From NCBI RefSeq assembly GCF_026343955.1, contig NZ_JAPKNI010000003.1, forward strand, positions 248,001 through 312,000: a DNA stretch of 64,000 nt, read 5' to 3'. This document shows positions 1-7,365 of this stretch, one piece after another. How positions within the stretch are numbered: the stretch's first letter is position 1; every line of letters begins with the position of its first letter. The notes below the pieces were generated by a model. It was not told where the DNA came from and did no database searches. It was given only the letters and a program-made list of their open reading frames with translations. The DNA is from Kaistia defluvii (lineage in GTDB: Bacteria; Pseudomonadota; Alphaproteobacteria; Rhizobiales; Kaistiaceae). A program made the position numbers and the translations under genes.

Positions 1-1044
1 GACACGCGCTGCGCGAACCAGCGCGGCGAGGAGGTATTGAACGGCTCGGCGACCGTGTTAGCTCCGGACCGCACCGTCGAATGGCCGCGCGCGAAGCTCC
101 CCGACGTTGCACTGGTACGGCGTCACCGATACGAGCATTTCGTCAACGAGGCTCGCGCCCTGCCAGTGCTCAAGGCAGCGATCGTCCATCCTTGCTCGCC
201 TGATGCCATACTTGCCGCGGTGGAGCTCCGTAACGAGGGTTTGCTCGAGCCGCTTCTCGTCGGGCCCGAGGCCAAAATCAGGGCTGCGGCTGAGGAGGCC
301 GGCGTCTCGCTTGATGGTATCCCGATCGAAGCCGTCGAGCACAGCCACGCGGCTGCTGCCCGCGCCGTCGAGCTTGCCGCCGGCGGTCGCGTCGCCACGC
401 TCATGAAGGGTAGTCTGCATACCGACGAACTGCTCGGAGCGGTTATCGCCGAGAATTCCGGACTGCGGACAGATCGTCGCGTCAGCCATGTCTATGCGAT
501 GAGCGTGCCCGCCTACTCGAAGCCGCTTGTCGTTACCGATGCGGCGATCAACATTCAGCCGACTCTCGATCACAAGCGCGACATCTGCCAGAATGCAGTC
601 GACCTTCTGCACACGCTCGGCGTCGTCGAACCGCTCGTTGCCGTCCTTACTGCCGTCGAGACCGTCAACTCCCGCATGCCATCGACGCTCGACGCCGCCG
701 CGCTGACTGTCATGGCGGCTCGCGGCCAGATCACGGGCGCACGCGTCGATGGGCCGCTCGCCTTCGACAACGCCATCAACTCCGACGCAGCGCGCACCAA
801 GGGTATAATCTCGCCGGTCGCCGGTCAGGCAGATATTCTGCTCGTACCGGATCTCGAGGCCGGAAACATGCTGGCGAAGCAACTGATCTATTTCGGCGGC
901 GCGGACGCAGCCGGGCTCGTGCTCGGCGCCCGCGTGCCGATCATCCTGACGAGCCGAGCCGATTCCTTGCGCACCCGCATCGCCTCCGCTGCCCTTGCCA
1001 AGCTCGTCGCATTTCGCCGGTCTCAGGAAGTAAAACCCGCATGA
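1..1044 (+). CDS. Phosphate acetyl/butyryltransferase domain of a probable MaoC-Pta fusion (5' end outside window)
   Basis: The frame is open from base 1, so the gene starts left of the window. The first codons read DTRCANQRGEEVLNGSATV, which looks like the end of a MaoC-like hot-dog domain. Residues from about 50 onward form the Pta/Ptb domain, with MKGSLHTDELLG, SHVYAM and TDAAIN blocks. This is the layout of the alphaproteobacterial bifunctional enoyl-CoA hydratase/phosphate acetyltransferase, a cytoplasmic enzyme that moves an acyl group from CoA to phosphate. A TTG at 37 could start a free 335-residue Pta, but the in-frame hot-dog remnant argues against that. The stop overlaps the acetate kinase start by 4 bases, so the two steps to acid plus ATP are probably translationally coupled. 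The fusion is inferred because its upstream half is not visible. Confidence 0.85.
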   Translation, partial: DTRCANQRGEEVLNGSATVLAPDRTVEWPRAKLPDVALVRRHRYEHFVNEARALPVLKAAIVHPCSPDAILAAVELRNEGLLEPLLVGPEAKIRAAAEEAGVSLDGIPIEAVEHSHAAAARAVELAAGGRVATLMKGSLHTDELLGAVIAENSGLRTDRRVSHVYAMSVPAYSKPLVVTDAAINIQPTLDHKRDICQNAVDLLHTLGVVEPLVAVLTAVETVNSRMPSTLDAAALTVMAARGQITGARVDGPLAFDNAINSDAARTKGIISPVAGQADILLVPDLEAGNMLAKQLIYFGGADAAGLVLGARVPIILTSRADSLRTRIASAALAKLVAFRRSQEVKPA

Positions 1045-2243
1045 GCCAGCGCATGCTTGTCACGTTCAACGCGGGATCGTCCACGGTGAAGCTCGGCCTG
1101 TTCGCCCTCGAAGGGGATGGGGCGCGGCGCATCGGGAAGGGAATGATCGACTTCCACAAGCCGCCCCTTCAGTTTCGTCTTCTCGAGGGACAGGACAGGT
1201 TCGATGTGGCGCTTGAATCCGACCCTGCCGCCGAACTGCATGAAGTGCTCGGCGAGGCCTTCCGCCGGCTGTCCTGGCACTACGATATGGATCAGATCAC
1301 CGCCGCCGGCCATCGCATCGTTCATGGCGGCGACACCTTCGCCGGACCGATCCGGCTCGACGACACGGCGTTCGAAACCTTACAAGCCCTGACGCCGCTC
1401 GCGCCGCTGCATCAGCCGCAGGGGTTGCGGCTCGTCCGCGCGATCAGCCGCTTGCGACCCGGGCTGCCGCAAGCGGCCTCTTTCGACACAGCTTTCCATC
1501 GCACCCAGACGGACCTCGTTCGTCGCTTCGCGATCCCGCGCGCCCTGCATGACGAAGGTGTGAAACGCTACGGTTTCCATGGACTTTCCTACAAGTTTAT
1601 CGCAAGCGAAATTGCGAAAAGCGAGCCCGAACTCGCCGGCGCGCGCGTCGTGGTCGCCCATCTTGGCAGTGGCGCCAGTTTGTGCGGATTGGCGGGCGGC
1701 CGCAGCTGCGACACCAGTATGGGCTTCTCCGCCCTGGATGGGGTTCCGATGGCGACCCGCTGCGGCGCGCTGGATCCTGGCGCTGTTCTACATTTCATTA
1801 TGCAGAAAGGCATGAGCCCGGCCGATGTCGAGGATCTGCTCTATCGTCGCTCCGGGCTCCTCGGCATCTCCGGGATCAGCGCCGACAGTCGCGAATTGAT
1901 CGAAAGCGCTGCCCCCGAAGCCGCCGAGGCGCTTGAACTCTTCTGCTTTCGCATCGCCGGCGAAATCGCCCGACTCGCGGCCACGCTCGGCGGGCTCGAC
2001 GCTGTCGTCTTCACGGCGGGCGTGGGCGAAAATCAGCCGCCGGTGCGCGCCGCGGTCGCGCGTCGTCTCAGCTGGCTCGGGCTCGAGCTGGACGAGGCCG
2101 CAAACGCCGTCAATGCCCGGTCGATTGGCGCCGCAGGCGCGCGCGTCAAAATACTGGTCATCGCGACGGACGAAGAGAGCGTCATCGCCGACGAGGCGCT
2201 GTCGGTTCTGCGACCTGACAGCGCCGCTGTAGAACGCTTGTGA
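1041..2243 (+). CDS. ackA: Acetate kinase
   Basis: A 400-residue protein of normal length for acetate kinase, which interconverts acyl phosphate plus ADP with the acid plus ATP. Family motifs are in order: NAGSSTVKLG (10-19) for the phosphate-binding N-terminus, GHRIVHGG (90-97), FDTAFH (148-153) carrying the catalytic Asp, AHLGSGAS (206-213) and GFSALDGVPMATR (228-240). The ATG overlaps the end of the Pta gene by 4 bases. A broken fabI follows with a 1-base overlap, which is the pta-ackA-fabI order known from rhizobia. Whether the physiological substrate is acetate or a longer acid cannot be read from the sequence. Confidence 0.95.
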   Translation: MSQRMLVTFNAGSSTVKLGLFALEGDGARRIGKGMIDFHKPPLQFRLLEGQDRFDVALESDPAAELHEVLGEAFRRLSWHYDMDQITAAGHRIVHGGDTFAGPIRLDDTAFETLQALTPLAPLHQPQGLRLVRAISRLRPGLPQAASFDTAFHRTQTDLVRRFAIPRALHDEGVKRYGFHGLSYKFIASEIAKSEPELAGARVVVAHLGSGASLCGLAGGRSCDTSMGFSALDGVPMATRCGALDPGAVLHFIMQKGMSPADVEDLLYRRSGLLGISGISADSRELIESAAPEAAEALELFCFRIAGEIARLAATLGGLDAVVFTAGVGENQPPVRAAVARRLSWLGLELDEAANAVNARSIGAAGARVKILVIATDEESVIADEALSVLRPDSAAVERL

Positions 2244-2484
2244 TGTCCCCCATCGTCGACCTCTCGGGCAAACGCGGGCTCATCATCGGCATCGCCAATG
2301 CACAGAGCATCGCCTCCGGCTGCGCTCATGTCTTTCGTCGGTGGGGGCGGAACTTGCAATCACCTATCGCAATGACAAGGCGCTGCCTCATGTGGAGCCG
2401 GTCGCGCGCGCAACGGACGCGACGACCTTCGCGCCCTGCGACGTGCGCAGTCCTGGACACCAACTTGATGCTCCGGGCAATTAG
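2243..2484 (+). pseudogene. fabI: Enoyl-ACP reductase (FabI) remnant, frameshifted and truncated
   Basis: The ATG at 2243 overlaps the acetate kinase stop by one base and opens a FabI-like N-terminus (VDLSGKRGLIIGIANAQSIA). Homology leaves this frame near 2336-2345 and continues in the next frame as VGAELAITYRNDKALPHVEP and then CDVRSPGHQLDA, ending at a TAG at 2482. So there is one frameshift, and then loss of everything after about residue 75 of a protein that is normally about 260-270 residues. The active-site Tyr and Lys lie in the missing part, so no enzyme can be made. The break coincides with the change to lower-GC DNA, so it marks the left edge of foreign or rearranged sequence. Confidence 0.85.
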
Positions 2485-2492
2485 GAGTGGGA

Positions 2493-3683
2493 ATGAGCAA
2501 CATTTTCCGTGCGCTCGGCCGTCTATCGTTCGTCGTCATCGCCATGACGATCCTTGCCGCCTGCAGTTCTCTTCCGCGGACACAGTACACCGCCAATGAC
2601 GCGCTATCCTCGCGTGTGCTCGACCTCAACGATCTGCGGAAATATGCGGACGAGCCAGTATCGACGTTCTCCAATGAAGCGCGCATGCCCCTTCGTGCTG
2701 GCTCGCATAGCTATCTTGCGCTATCCGGAGGCGGTGCCGACGGTGCCTACGGTGCCGGCGTCTTGAGCGGCTGGGCCGCAGCCGGCACTCGCCCGCAGTT
2801 TTCAGTTGTTTCGGGGGTGAGTACCGGCGCATTGATTGCGCCGTTTGCATTTCTTGGGTCTACCTACGATGCCACGCTGAAAGAAATATACACCAGCGGC
2901 ATAGCGGAGAGCCTTCTCGGATCGCCAAGTATTACGAATGCCCTTTTTAGATCGGGCGTGTTTGGAAATACGCGTCTGCGCGAGCTCGTCGCTCATTATG
3001 TTGACCAGCGTATGCTCGCAGCAATTTCTGCCGAGCACGCTAGGGGCAGAAGGCTTTTCATTGTAACCACCAATCTCGATACGCAACGCACGGTGATCTG
3101 GGACATGGGGCGAATTGCTTCGATTGGATCAACTCAGGCTTTGAACCTGTTTCGGGACGTCATTGCCGCATCGGCAAGCATCCCGGTGGTATTCCCACCT
3201 ATCCTAATCGACGTTGAGGCAAATGGGCGTCGTTTTGAGGAGATGCATGCGGATGGGGCCGTGATGACGCCCGTACTGACGTTACCGGATGCATTCCTCT
3301 TACGGAATGGAAACTTCAGCCGAAATCTACATATAGACATCTATATCTTGATCAACAACAAGGTTGACCCAGATTTTCAAGTGGTGCGGAACAACACTGC
3401 GGATATCGCTGCGCGGAGTTCTGCCTCGCTCACAAAGAGGCAAACTCGGTCTATTCTATACGACACCTTTGACTTCGCCCGGCACAACAAGCTTGGGTTC
3501 AACCTGACCTACATCGACGGGAATGTTCCGTCACCTGCCTCGCCTGACTTTGATACAGGCTATATGCGGTCTCTTTATGAGTACGGTTATGAAAAGGCGA
3601 AAACCGGTCCGTTCTGGGAGAAAGCGCCACCATCGAATGATCGTCCTCTGAATGGCGGCCGCGAACAAAGGGTTGGAATGTAG
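2493..3683 (+). CDS. Patatin-like phospholipase, predicted lipoprotein
   Basis: A 396-residue patatin-family serine lipase/acyl hydrolase. The N-terminus has a hydrophobic signal ending in the lipobox LAAC with Cys24, so the protein should be lipid-anchored to an envelope membrane. Patatin motifs are complete: oxyanion loop GGGADGAYG (79-87), nucleophile motif GVSTG with Ser110, and HADGA with the catalytic Asp254. ATG 2493 has AGGAG at 2483-2487 in front, which is better than a GTG at 2487 inside that site. Codon use and base composition are visibly more AT-rich than the flanks. It follows directly on the broken fabI, and no partner gene such as a secretion component or nucleotide cyclase is next to it. 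The substrate is unknown. Confidence 0.85.
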   Translation: MSNIFRALGRLSFVVIAMTILAACSSLPRTQYTANDALSSRVLDLNDLRKYADEPVSTFSNEARMPLRAGSHSYLALSGGGADGAYGAGVLSGWAAAGTRPQFSVVSGVSTGALIAPFAFLGSTYDATLKEIYTSGIAESLLGSPSITNALFRSGVFGNTRLRELVAHYVDQRMLAAISAEHARGRRLFIVTTNLDTQRTVIWDMGRIASIGSTQALNLFRDVIAASASIPVVFPPILIDVEANGRRFEEMHADGAVMTPVLTLPDAFLLRNGNFSRNLHIDIYILINNKVDPDFQVVRNNTADIAARSSASLTKRQTRSILYDTFDFARHNKLGFNLTYIDGNVPSPASPDFDTGYMRSLYEYGYEKAKTGPFWEKAPPSNDRPLNGGREQRVGM

Positions 3684-3751
3684 CGAGCCGGAGACCGTCG
3701 ACAAAGCTGTTTGGTGTGAACTCGGGCTGGCTAAGACATCAAACACGCAAA

Positions 3752-4023
3752 TCAGCTTTGCTCGGCTCGCATGCACTCGCGATGTCGGGCTAACCGTCGA
3801 CGATGGCCATCTGTTAGCGGAATGGGGGAATGCCAGCGCAGTTCGGCACGCGCTTGCTCGCTGAGGCTGGCCGAGAACTCGGGCCTGCCCTGGTCGTCAA
3901 ATGTGACGAGCGCACGGTCGAAGGCAGCATCCCACAGCGCCGCTCGGCGTCGCTTTCGCACGCGCTCCACGGCACGATGTGCGAGGCTCGCAGCAGCGCC
4001 GGGTCGGAGATCCCCGTCAGGCC
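3752..4023 (-). pseudogene. HNH endonuclease C-terminal remnant
   Basis: On the minus strand one frame starting at 4023 reads GLTGISDPALLRASHIVPWS, the block around the first His of restriction-type HNH nucleases. After SDAERR the homology resumes in another frame as ALWDAAFDRALVTFDDQG and runs to a normal-looking C-terminus ending near 3752. The segment that should carry the Asn/Gly/Leu core between these two blocks is missing, apparently about 30-35 bases, so the nuclease fold is broken and the frame is shifted. Its second half shares one open frame with the methylase remnant upstream, giving a chimeric reading frame of 409 codons. It is a relic, not a working nuclease. Confidence 0.7.
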
Positions 4024-4033
4024 CCGCATACGG

Positions 4034-4981
4034 CCCACCTTTCGTCTTCGGCAACAGAAACGCCGACACGTTGAGATCGCATGCCGTTTCAAGTTGCCAT
4101 GCGACTGCACCTTGCTTGGTCAGCGCACGTAGTCTTGCAGACTTGGCTTCAATCTCGTCGACGGTATTTTCCGGCATAGCGCGAAGCGCCTCGAAATCGC
4201 GCGTGACGTCTCTTGCACGGCTGAAACCGGAGCCTTCGGCGATACGATCTTTTTCTGCTTTCTCCAGGTTGTTCTTTCGGGCGTAGTATCTTGCTACCTC
4301 TTTGTTGTCGCCGGCGAGCTCCTTGAACGCAGCATCCGGAATACCCTGCTCCAGCACCTTTAAATCGAACACGCCAAAAAGAGAGTCGCCGCAACGGATC
4401 TGCGCATCGAAGAAGCCAAGCAGAAGGCCAGGGTCCACCGTCTCGATCCAGAGAGCGACCTTGGTGAGTTCAACCGCCATCGGGTTGCGATCGACACCAT
4501 AGATGCAGCAGCGGGTGACATCACGCAGCGCATGTCGGAAATCTGCAAGCGAGGGTGTGCCCTCCGCTCGAATGCGGGCAAGACGAGTAGCGATTCGGCG
4601 GGCAGCGGCTAGCAGGAAGTGGCCCGATCCGCAGGCGGGGTCGATGACGCTGAGCTTCAACAAGGCTTGGGCTGGGTCGGCGGCTTCCGCCTCTGTCTTG
4701 TCGCGAATAGGATCGAGCGCTGTGTCGAGGAGTGCCTGCACGAGGCTGTCCGGCGTGTAGTAGGAGCCGGTGGTTTTGCGCTGGTTACCCTTCTGCTCAG
4801 TGGCTTCCGAGGCGAAGGTGAGCGTCTTGCCGTCGTCGCCAAGCTGCGGCTGGAGTTCGAGCAGAGATTCATAGACCGAACCCAGCTCCTCGGTTTCCAT
4901 CGCGCGCCAGTTCACCGGCACCATGCCGGTTTTTTCGGATATCCGACCAGATTCTGCCGGGAATGCGGACATGAGGTCCAC
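4034..4981 (-). pseudogene. Large Eco57I/PglX-like N6-adenine DNA methylase fragment
   Basis: About 316 residues match the middle of very large N6-adenine methylases found in DISARM and similar defence loci: ELGSVYESLLEL (32-43), KTTGSYYTPDSLV (69-81), the SAM-binding motif DPACGSGHF (114-122), GVDRNPMAVELTKVALW (162-178) and QIRCGDSLFGVFDL (194-207). Such proteins usually exceed 1000 residues. Here the N-terminal region before about residue 20 does not look like the family. The catalytic NPPW-type motif is absent because the sequence changes to HNH-like DNA after FLLPKT near 4040. It cannot methylate DNA as it stands. No helicase or other defence gene remains beside it. Assignment to DISARM rather than another Eco57I-type system is an inference. 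Confidence 0.75.
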
Positions 4982-5051
4982 GTCGTCACCAAGACTGAGG
5001 ACGCTGACGGCATCCTGCTTCTGCCGAGAAACATCGACGATGCGCCCCTCG

Positions 5052-5321
5052 ATGATCAGGAGGGGGGACGCCGCGGGTTATCTGACCGCTACGGGAGACG
5101 GGGATCCCGACTACGCCTTCACTGGTGAGATCGAGAGCTATCCGGAGGATTGGCGCGAGGAGCGCAATGGCATCGAGCGGCTTCGGGCTAACAGGAAACG
5201 CCGGATGCCTCAGATGGTCACGGTGGCTCCCGACGGGCGGTACGATTCATCCGGGAAGAGCTTCTGGTTCATAGGCGATGCCGCCGTTCGGCTGACGAGC
5301 AGCATCACTCGTTCCAGATGA
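5052..5321 (+). CDS. Unrecognised ORF in relic island
   Basis: An open frame on the plus strand gives 89 residues from ATG 5052. The same frame is open back to 4923, but the earlier part overlaps the methylase remnant antisense. The stretch YLTATGDGDPDYAFTGEI and the following charged segment, ending in SGKSFWFIGDAAVRL, has a protein-like composition with mixed acidic and aromatic residues. I do not recognise a family. There is no convincing ribosome binding site and no minus-strand alternative. It may be the tail of a gene cut by rearrangement, since the start is unsupported and it lies among other fragments. The coding call is tentative. Confidence 0.35.
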   Translation: MIRRGDAAGYLTATGDGDPDYAFTGEIESYPEDWREERNGIERLRANRKRRMPQMVTVAPDGRYDSSGKSFWFIGDAAVRLTSSITRSR

Positions 5322-5476
5322 TGGCCGCGGCCGCGGTCAATCACCTCGCTGGCTTAGTGGCCGAGACCCAATGGCGCGAGATCCAATGTCTCAGCCGATA
5401 CAAGCCGTCGGTCGAGCTGGGTCGGCCCGTTCGCGCCAATCTGCTGGATGTTGTGAATCGGAGCCGGGATCAAAGA

Positions 5477-5563
5477 TGGTGCGGGCGGTCGGACTCGAAC
5501 CGACATATCCGTGAAGATGGTGGATTTTGAATCCACTGCGTCTACCAATTCCGCCACGCCCGC
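5477..5563 (-). tRNA. tRNA-Leu (CAA)
   Basis: The minus strand from 5563 folds as a class II tRNA: acceptor GCGGGCG pairing with CGCCCGC, D-loop GGAATTGGTAGACGC, anticodon stem GTGGA/TCCAC around TTCAAAA giving anticodon CAA, a short variable arm ATC/GAT, and T-stem GTCGG/CCGAC around TTCGAGT. Discriminator A and CCA are encoded (5480-5477). It reads UUG codons. It lies at the right side of the relic island, 155 bases from half of another tRNA-Leu(CAA) in the same orientation, and may be the copy that keeps UUG decoding available. Confidence 0.95.
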
Positions 5564-5718
5564 ACACCACCGCCGATCCTACCCCAGGTTTCGGCTCCTA
5601 GCCGGCTCCTAGACTATTTTCGGCGATTTTCCTACTCGCCTTTGCCACTCTGTCAGCCCGTTGAAAATACGACGGTTTCAACTCGTCGTGATTTTCTGTG
5701 GATTGGTAGACAAACCAC
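5564..5718. other. Right end of relic island with inverted and direct repeats
   Basis: This stretch between the two tRNA-Leu sequences has no gene. It holds a near-perfect inverted repeat (GAAAATACGACG at 5663-5674 and CGTCGTGATTTTC at 5684-5696, one base indel) and a direct repeat of CGGCTCCTAG about 5594-5615. At 5697-5711 there is a plus-strand GTGGATTGGTAGAC that is a D-arm-like inverted partial copy facing the truncated tRNA. These look like remains of an element end, but no integrase is present. Confidence 0.45.
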
Positions 5719-5758
5719 TTTTTGAGTCCGGCGCGTCTACCAGTTCCACCACGCCCGC
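5719..5758 (-). pseudogene. 5' half of a second tRNA-Leu (CAA), truncated in the anticodon loop
   Basis: From 5758 on the minus strand the sequence reads GCGGGCGTGGTGGAACTGG, then TAGACGCGCCGGACTCAAAA. This is acceptor strand, D-arm and the 5' side of the anticodon arm with CAA. The 3' side should begin TCCGG but instead reads AGTGGTTTGTC, and no variable or T-arm follows. It differs from the intact tRNA at several positions, so it is not a simple duplication. The break exactly in the anticodon loop is typical of integrase crossover sites in tRNA genes. Confidence 0.8.
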
Positions 5759-5962
5759 AACGCGCTGGCCAGTGGCCTGCGACGGCGCGACTATAGTCAG
5801 GCTTGCGCCAGAAGCAACGGCGTTTTCGCGCCTATGCCCAATTGTCGGGCCCTCGCGCACGAGGCGCTATCCCCACCGCACGCGGATGTGAAATACCGGG
5901 ACGTCGACAGTTTCGATCCCGCCGGGCTAGAAGCAGACCGCATCGATCAAAGCGAGACCTGA

Positions 5963-6463
5963 ATGGCCGATAGTTCTTCCCGCCGCCTGCCGCTTGCCGT
6001 CCTCAGCTTCGGATTGGGCCTCGCGGCGATCCTCGGCGCCTGGGGCTTCCAGATCTTCGGCGGCTATGCGCCCTGCAAGCTCTGCCTCGAACAGCGCATC
6101 CCCTATTATCTCGGCCTGCCCGTCCTGCTGGTCGCGATCCTGCTGCTTTTCGCCCGCAAATCCGAGGGGTTCGCACGCGCGCTGCTCGTCCTCGCCGGCC
6201 TGATCTTCCTCGCCGGCCTCGGCCTCGCCCTGTATCACGCCGGCGTCGAATGGAAGTTCTGGCTCGGACCGGCCGATTGCGGCGGCGGCCTCGCGACCAC
6301 CGGCAATGCCGGCGACCTGCTGGCGCAGATCGGCAAGACCAAGGTGGTGAACTGCGGCGAGGCGGCGCTGCGCGTGCTCGGCCTGTCCTTCGCCGGCTGG
6401 AACGCCGTCGTCTCGGCCGTCATCGCCGCCGCCCTGCTCCGTGCCGGCCTGCGGCGGGCCTGA
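5963..6463 (+). CDS. Disulfide bond formation protein, DsbB family
   Basis: A 166-residue inner-membrane protein with four predicted hydrophobic segments. The first periplasmic loop has the redox pair CKLC (Cys38, Cys41), and a second Cys pair is at 106 and 131 in the second loop. This matches DsbB-type quinone-linked oxidants that reoxidise DsbA-like thiol oxidases in the periplasm. No dsbA lies in the window. The ATG at 5963 starts directly before a short charged N-terminus. The roughly 200 bases upstream, back to the truncated tRNA, contain no gene. It is convergent with the TrmH-type gene, with a palindromic repeat between them. Confidence 0.9.
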   Translation: MADSSSRRLPLAVLSFGLGLAAILGAWGFQIFGGYAPCKLCLEQRIPYYLGLPVLLVAILLLFARKSEGFARALLVLAGLIFLAGLGLALYHAGVEWKFWLGPADCGGGLATTGNAGDLLAQIGKTKVVNCGEAALRVLGLSFAGWNAVVSAVIAAALLRAGLRRA

Positions 6464-6479
6464 GGCAGACCTACCGCCC

Positions 6480-6506
6480 TTCACCTCTCCCTCAGGGAGA
6501 GGTGAA
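6480..6506. repeat. Perfect 27-bp intergenic palindrome (CTCTCCCT family)
   Basis: Arms TTCACCTCTCCCT and AGGGAGAGGTGAA flank a single C. It sits between the convergent dsbB and trmH-type genes, where it could act as a weak terminator. The same core recurs at 19.3, 32.4, 57.0 and 57.4 kb. Confidence 0.8.
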
Positions 6507-6519
6507 GGTACTTCCCGCT

Positions 6520-7335
6520 CTACTCGTCGTCGCCCGCCGCCTGGGTCAGCTGGTGCAGGACGATGCCGCTCGTCGTCGCGACGTTGAGCGAATCGACTCC
6601 CGGCGCCATCGGGATCCGCACCGTCCGCGTGCGGGCGAGCACGGCGGCGTCGAGGCCGGGCCCCTCGGTGCCGAGCAGCGCCGCGACGCGGGGCGGACGC
6701 TTCAGCTCCGCCAGCCGATATTCGCCATTCGGGCTCAGCGACACCGCCGTGAAGCCATGCCGCTCCAGCAGCGCCACGACATCCTCGTCCGGCGCCAGCC
6801 TGGCATGCGGCAGGGTCAGCGTGTTGCCGACCGAGACCCGGATCGCCTTGCGGTAGAACGGGTCGCAGCATGGCGCATCGAGCAGGATCGCGTCGGCGCC
6901 GAAGGCCGCGGCGTTGCGAAAGATACCGCCGAGATTGTCGTGGTTGGAAATGCCCATCAGCACGACGACGAGCGCCCTGCCCTCGAGGCCGGCCAAGAGC
7001 GCGTCGGGGACAGGCGCGGGCGCCCGGTGGCCGAGCGCGAGAATGCCCCGATGGATATGGAAGCCGACAATGCCGTCGAGCACCGCCTGGCTGGCAACAT
7101 AGACCGGCACCTCGTCCGCCAGGCGCTCGGTGATGGCGGAGAGGCCGTCGACGCGCTTTTCATCGAGCAGGAGCGAGACCGGCTGGTGGCGCTCCGACTG
7201 GACCAGCGTCTGCAGCACCACTTCGCCCTCGGCGATGAAGTGATCGTCGCGGCCGACCAGGTCGCGCTCGCGAACGGCGCAATAGGGCGCGATGCGCGGG
7301 TCGGCGGGATCGGTGATGCGGATCAGTTGCGGCAA
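6520..7335 (-). CDS. TrmH/SpoU-family RNA 2'-O-methyltransferase
   Basis: A 271-residue SPOUT methyltransferase. The C-terminal half carries the three family motifs in order: NHDNLGGIFRNAAAFGAD (motif 1, with the conserved N and R), LLGTEGPGLD (motif 2) and IPMAPGVDSLNVATTSGI (motif 3), which form the trefoil knot and SAM pocket. The N-terminal 100 residues form a substrate-binding domain. It should methylate ribose 2'-OH in tRNA or rRNA, but the target nucleotide cannot be read from the sequence. The HNH protein gene lies just upstream on the same strand, with 30 bases between. Confidence 0.9.
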   Translation of the reverse strand: MPQLIRITDPADPRIAPYCAVRERDLVGRDDHFIAEGEVVLQTLVQSERHQPVSLLLDEKRVDGLSAITERLADEVPVYVASQAVLDGIVGFHIHRGILALGHRAPAPVPDALLAGLEGRALVVVLMGISNHDNLGGIFRNAAAFGADAILLDAPCCDPFYRKAIRVSVGNTLTLPHARLAPDEDVVALLERHGFTAVSLSPNGEYRLAELKRPPRVAALLGTEGPGLDAAVLARTRTVRIPMAPGVDSLNVATTSGIVLHQLTQAAGDDE

Positions 7336-7365
7336 GAGTCGGACAATGGCTGCGAAAGGGTGGGC

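Noticed and set aside
3752-4981. Active DISARM or restriction-modification system
   Set aside because: Only fragments remain: the methylase lacks its catalytic NPPW region and the nuclease core is deleted. No helicase or other partner gene is present.
5354-5557. Minus-strand frame reading MAELVDAVDSKS
   Set aside because: It is the translation of the tRNA-Leu itself, a common false protein. The similar frame at 5678-5860 comes from the truncated tRNA.
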